A stretch of DNA of 7,389 nt from an uncultured Oscillospiraceae bacterium (lineage in GTDB: Bacteria; Bacillota; Clostridia; UBA1212; SIG427). Position 1 is the stretch's first letter, and the number at the start of each line of letters is the position of its first letter. This document shows positions 5,423 to 7,389 of this stretch, in pieces. Under the pieces are notes generated by a model that was given only the letters and a program-made list of their open reading frames with translations, searched no databases and was not told the origin of the DNA. Made by a program: the position numbers and the translations under genes. The DNA lies in assembly GCA_902465325.1 (NCBI GenBank), contig CABQMV010000096.1:1-7389 (forward strand), read 5' to 3'.

Positions 5423-6679
5423 TTAATGTAACTTTTTAGATGCTTCCTGACGCAATGTACAAAACTCTTCTGCCCGTTTTTCCTTAAAGTCCTTCATTTC
5501 TTTGCGCAGTGCCCGTACGGCCTTCCGCTTTTCCTCTTTTGCCATATCGCTTCTGGATACAAGAAGATCCATCTTTATCTGATATTCCTCGTACAACTCT
5601 CCGGTAATCCGCTTATGGCGGGAAACGGAATCTTCAATTTTCACGCGGGCAGCCTTTTTCTCCTTAATAACATCCATTAATACAGCAAACACAACAATAA
5701 TCCCCGTCAGAACATAGGTTACATAAGTGGCATTCAGGTTCAAATTAAACTTTGCCAGGACAAAATTAAGTCCGCTCCGAATAACCACCAGCATAACCGC
5801 ACCAATCACCGAGCCCGTAACGGAAGCCACACCGCCGGCAGCACTGGTTCCTCCAATATACACACCGGCAATGGCGTCCAGCTCCATACCGTTTCCAGTG
5901 GCTGCCGCTACCGTTGTAAAGGAAGCGGACCAAAAGATAGCGGCAATGCCGGCGCCCAGACCAGTCAATGTGTAAGCAATAATTTTATATTTGTCCGTAT
6001 TGATCCCCGAAAGCCTGGTTGCCTCTTCATTGCTTCCGATAGAAAGAATATAGCGTCCAATCTTATTTTTATACATCAGGTACATACACAGGATCATAAG
6101 CCCCAGCACCCAGAAAAGTCCTACCGGCAGTCCGTTGGCATTGGAAAAAACCTTATTGTACCAGGTTCCTGTGGGAAAAAAGATATTGGGGGCCTTCACC
6201 AGCAGCGCACTCATTCCCCGGGCAAACATCATAGTTCCCAGCGTAGCAATAAAAGCCGGCAGCTTCAATTTTGCAATAAGAAATCCGTTAATCAGCCCAA
6301 ACAAGGTCCCTATGGCAATCATAATAGGAATCACCGCCCACAGAGGAACAGTTCCTGTCGTATACAGCTTACCTGCTACCACGGCAGAAGCAATACAGAC
6401 AGTACCGATAGACAAGTCAATTCCTCCCGTTGCAATAGCAAAAGTAACAAACAAACCCATAATAGCATAGGGGGCCAGGGACTGTGCCATACTCAGCATA
6501 TTATAGCTGTTTATAAAATTCCTATTCAATATAATAAAAATCAATATCAAAGCGGCTAAAGCAGCTAAAATAATCAGCTTCTGCTTCCCCTTTGACTGCA
6601 TAGTACTCTTTGTCTTGACTCCGAACCGACGGAGTCTTCTTGAAAAAGCAAGCTTTGTTTCTGTTGTCCAATTGTCCAT
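5423..6679 (-). CDS. Ribose-type ABC transporter permease (BPD_transp_2) with long C-terminal charged tail
   Basis: 418-residue inner-membrane channel subunit of a CUT2-type importer. A basic cytoplasmic N-terminus (1-33) precedes 8-10 hydrophobic segments from about residue 34 to 334. Family motifs are TGGIDLSIGT (84-93), the cytoplasmic ATPase-contact loop SIGSNEEATRLSGI (213-226) and IAGVYIGGTSAAGGVASVTGSVIGA (270-294). The start was moved 8 codons downstream of the longest option: ATG 6677-6679 has an ideal GGGAGG at 6686-6691, 6 nt away, whereas the ATG at 6703 lies inside the ATPase gene and has no such site. The start is 1 nt after the ATPase stop, implying translational coupling. The core matches RbsC-like permeases of about 320-340 residues, but residues 337-418 add an unusual Lys/Glu-rich helical tail after the last membrane segment. 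Function as permease is secure; substrate unknown. Confidence 0.93.
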   Translation of the reverse strand: MDNWTTETKLAFSRRLRRFGVKTKSTMQSKGKQKLIILAALAALILIFIILNRNFINSYNMLSMAQSLAPYAIMGLFVTFAIATGGIDLSIGTVCIASAVVAGKLYTTGTVPLWAVIPIMIAIGTLFGLINGFLIAKLKLPAFIATLGTMMFARGMSALLVKAPNIFFPTGTWYNKVFSNANGLPVGLFWVLGLMILCMYLMYKNKIGRYILSIGSNEEATRLSGINTDKYKIIAYTLTGLGAGIAAIFWSASFTTVAAATGNGMELDAIAGVYIGGTSAAGGVASVTGSVIGAVMLVVIRSGLNFVLAKFNLNLNATYVTYVLTGIIVVFAVLMDVIKEKKAARVKIEDSVSRHKRITGELYEEYQIKMDLLVSRSDMAKEEKRKAVRALRKEMKDFKEKRAEEFCTLRQEASKKLH

Positions 6680-6680
6680 T

Positions 6681-7389
6681 TTACGCCTCCCGCATTGTTG
6701 CATATTTCATAATTTCTTCCTGTGTTGCTTCTGAAATATCTAATTCCGCTGTGACACGCCCCTCGCACATGACAATGACCCTGTCACTCAGACGCTGGAT
6801 TTCCGAAAGCTCAGAAGAAATCATTATTACCGATTTTCCCTGTTGTACAAGTTCTTCTATCAATTCATACATTTCACTTTTAGCCCCTACGTCAATTCCC
6901 CTGGTGGGCTCATCAAATATAAAAATATCGGAATTTTTCAGCAGCCACCTGGCTACAATAACCTTCTGCTGGTTGCCTCCGGATAAATTTTTAAGCTGCT
7001 GCTCCATAGAGGGCGTCTTTGTTTTCAGCTTTTCATTTACCTGCCGGGTGGCAGCCTCGGCCTTCTGATTATCAATAAAGCCAAATTTAATATAGTCATC
7101 CAAGGAGCTCAGCACTGTATTTTCTGTGACGGATTTAATCAAAAGCAATCCGTACCGCTTCCTGTCCTCCGACAAATAACAGATTCCGTTCTTTGCAGCC
7201 GTTTGGGGAGATGTAATGGAAACCTTTTTTCCTTTTATATAAATTTCTCCCCAATCAAAGGAATCCGCCCCGTATATGGCTCTGGCAACCTCTGTCCGTC
7301 CCGCCCCCATAAGGCCGGAAAAACCGAGAATTTCACCCTTTCGTAAAGTAAAGCTCACATCTTTTATGGTATTTCCGCTGGATAAGTGG
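6681..7389 (-). CDS. Ribose-type ABC transporter ATPase, C-terminal half (5' end outside window)
   Basis: The last 235 residues of a double-domain RbsA/MglA-like ATPase; codons stay open to the right edge (first full codon at 7386-7388), so the apparent GTG start at 7356-7358 is internal. This part is the second nucleotide-binding domain: NTIKDVSFTLRKGEILG; a degenerate Walker A GLMGAGRTE (25-33) lacking the catalytic Lys; a Q-loop region YLSEDRKRYGL (71-81); ABC signature LSGGNQQK (135-142); Walker B IFIFDEPTRGIDVGAK (155-170); and SSEL (191-194) where canonical ATPases carry the switch His. These deviations are normal for the second domain of this family, whose intact site sits mainly in the first domain, here missing. 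The C-terminus ATQEEIMKYAT is family-typical. It powers uptake through the permease encoded immediately downstream and is the first gene of the operon visible here; the operon promoter lies outside the window. Confidence 0.94.
   Translation of the reverse strand, partial: HLSSGNTIKDVSFTLRKGEILGFSGLMGAGRTEVARAIYGADSFDWGEIYIKGKKVSITSPQTAAKNGICYLSEDRKRYGLLLIKSVTENTVLSSLDDYIKFGFIDNQKAEAATRQVNEKLKTKTPSMEQQLKNLSGGNQQKVIVARWLLKNSDIFIFDEPTRGIDVGAKSEMYELIEELVQQGKSVIMISSELSEIQRLSDRVIVMCEGRVTAELDISEATQEEIMKYATMREA
6686..6691 (-). promoter_or_regulatory. Ribosome-binding site that fixes the permease start
   Basis: GGGAGG on the minus strand lies within the final codons of the ATPase gene (its Arg-Glu-Ala end) and 6 nt before ATG 6677-6679. 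Ribosomes finishing the ATPase would terminate beside this site, consistent with coupled translation of two subunits needed in a fixed ratio. Confidence 0.85.

Noticed and set aside
6680..6703. Upstream ATG at 6703 as permease start
   Set aside because: It would overlap the ATPase gene by 23 nt and lacks a good ribosome-binding site; GGGAGG is placed exactly for the ATG at 6677-6679.
7356..7389. GTG at 7356-7358 as start of the ATPase gene
   Set aside because: Upstream codons stay open and encode the expected NTIKD-type lead-in to the second ATPase domain, so the gene simply continues beyond the window.
6681..7389. ATPase looks defective because Walker A lacks Lys and the switch His is missing
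   Set aside because: These changes are normal for the second nucleotide-binding domain of RbsA/MglA-like ATPases, so they do not indicate decay.
1..7389. CRISPR arrays, insertion sequences, attachment sites, tRNA/rRNA genes, riboswitches
   Set aside because: I saw no regularly spaced direct repeats, transposase motifs, terminal inverted repeats, tRNA-like clover folds or known riboswitch cores; the two strong palindromes are explained as terminators.

Overview
The window looks like the chromosome of a Gram-positive Clostridia bacterium, most likely Lachnospiraceae. The case rests on strong AAGGAG/GGGAGG-type ribosome-binding sites, sigma-A promoters with TTGACA/TATAAT-like boxes, a Cys-lipidated solute-binding protein, a secreted protein ending in a hydrophobic helix plus KKRK, and moderate G+C. 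This assignment is inference from style, not from a marker gene. Nothing indicates a phage, insertion sequence, CRISPR array, tRNA or rRNA.

Layout. (1) Positions 1-1936, minus strand: the first 645 codons of a fused FeoA-FeoB ferrous-iron transporter whose 3' end lies outside the window. It is open and unbroken from its ATG at 1936 to the left edge. (2) Positions 1937-2071: a spacer with a strong hairpin terminator. (3) Positions 2072-3067, minus: a secreted LamG/concanavalin A-like protein with a Pro/Ser-rich stalk and a sorting-signal-like C-terminus. (4) Positions 3068-3296: a divergent promoter region. (5) Positions 3297-4238, plus: prmA, the ribosomal protein L11 methyltransferase, apparently monocistronic. 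(6) Positions 4239-4275: a hairpin shared by the convergent prmA and transporter operon. (7) Positions 4284-7389, minus: a ribose-family (CUT2-type) ABC importer operon read in the order ATPase (5' end cut by the window), permease, lipoprotein solute-binding protein.

How the genes work together. The three right-hand genes form one import system: a lipid-anchored binding protein captures a small ligand, probably a monosaccharide, a membrane permease passes it through, and a double-domain ATPase powers transport. The exact substrate cannot be read from this window. FeoAB imports Fe2+. The LamG protein is probably displayed on the cell surface and may bind carbohydrate. It lies upstream of and co-directional with feoAB, but a terminator separates them, so a functional link is not shown. 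PrmA is a housekeeping enzyme.

I found no convincing new multi-gene system. The points most worth a second look are the FeoA-FeoB fusion with its weak translation and transcription signals, the atypical sorting-like tail of the LamG protein, and an 82-residue charged cytoplasmic tail on the sugar permease.
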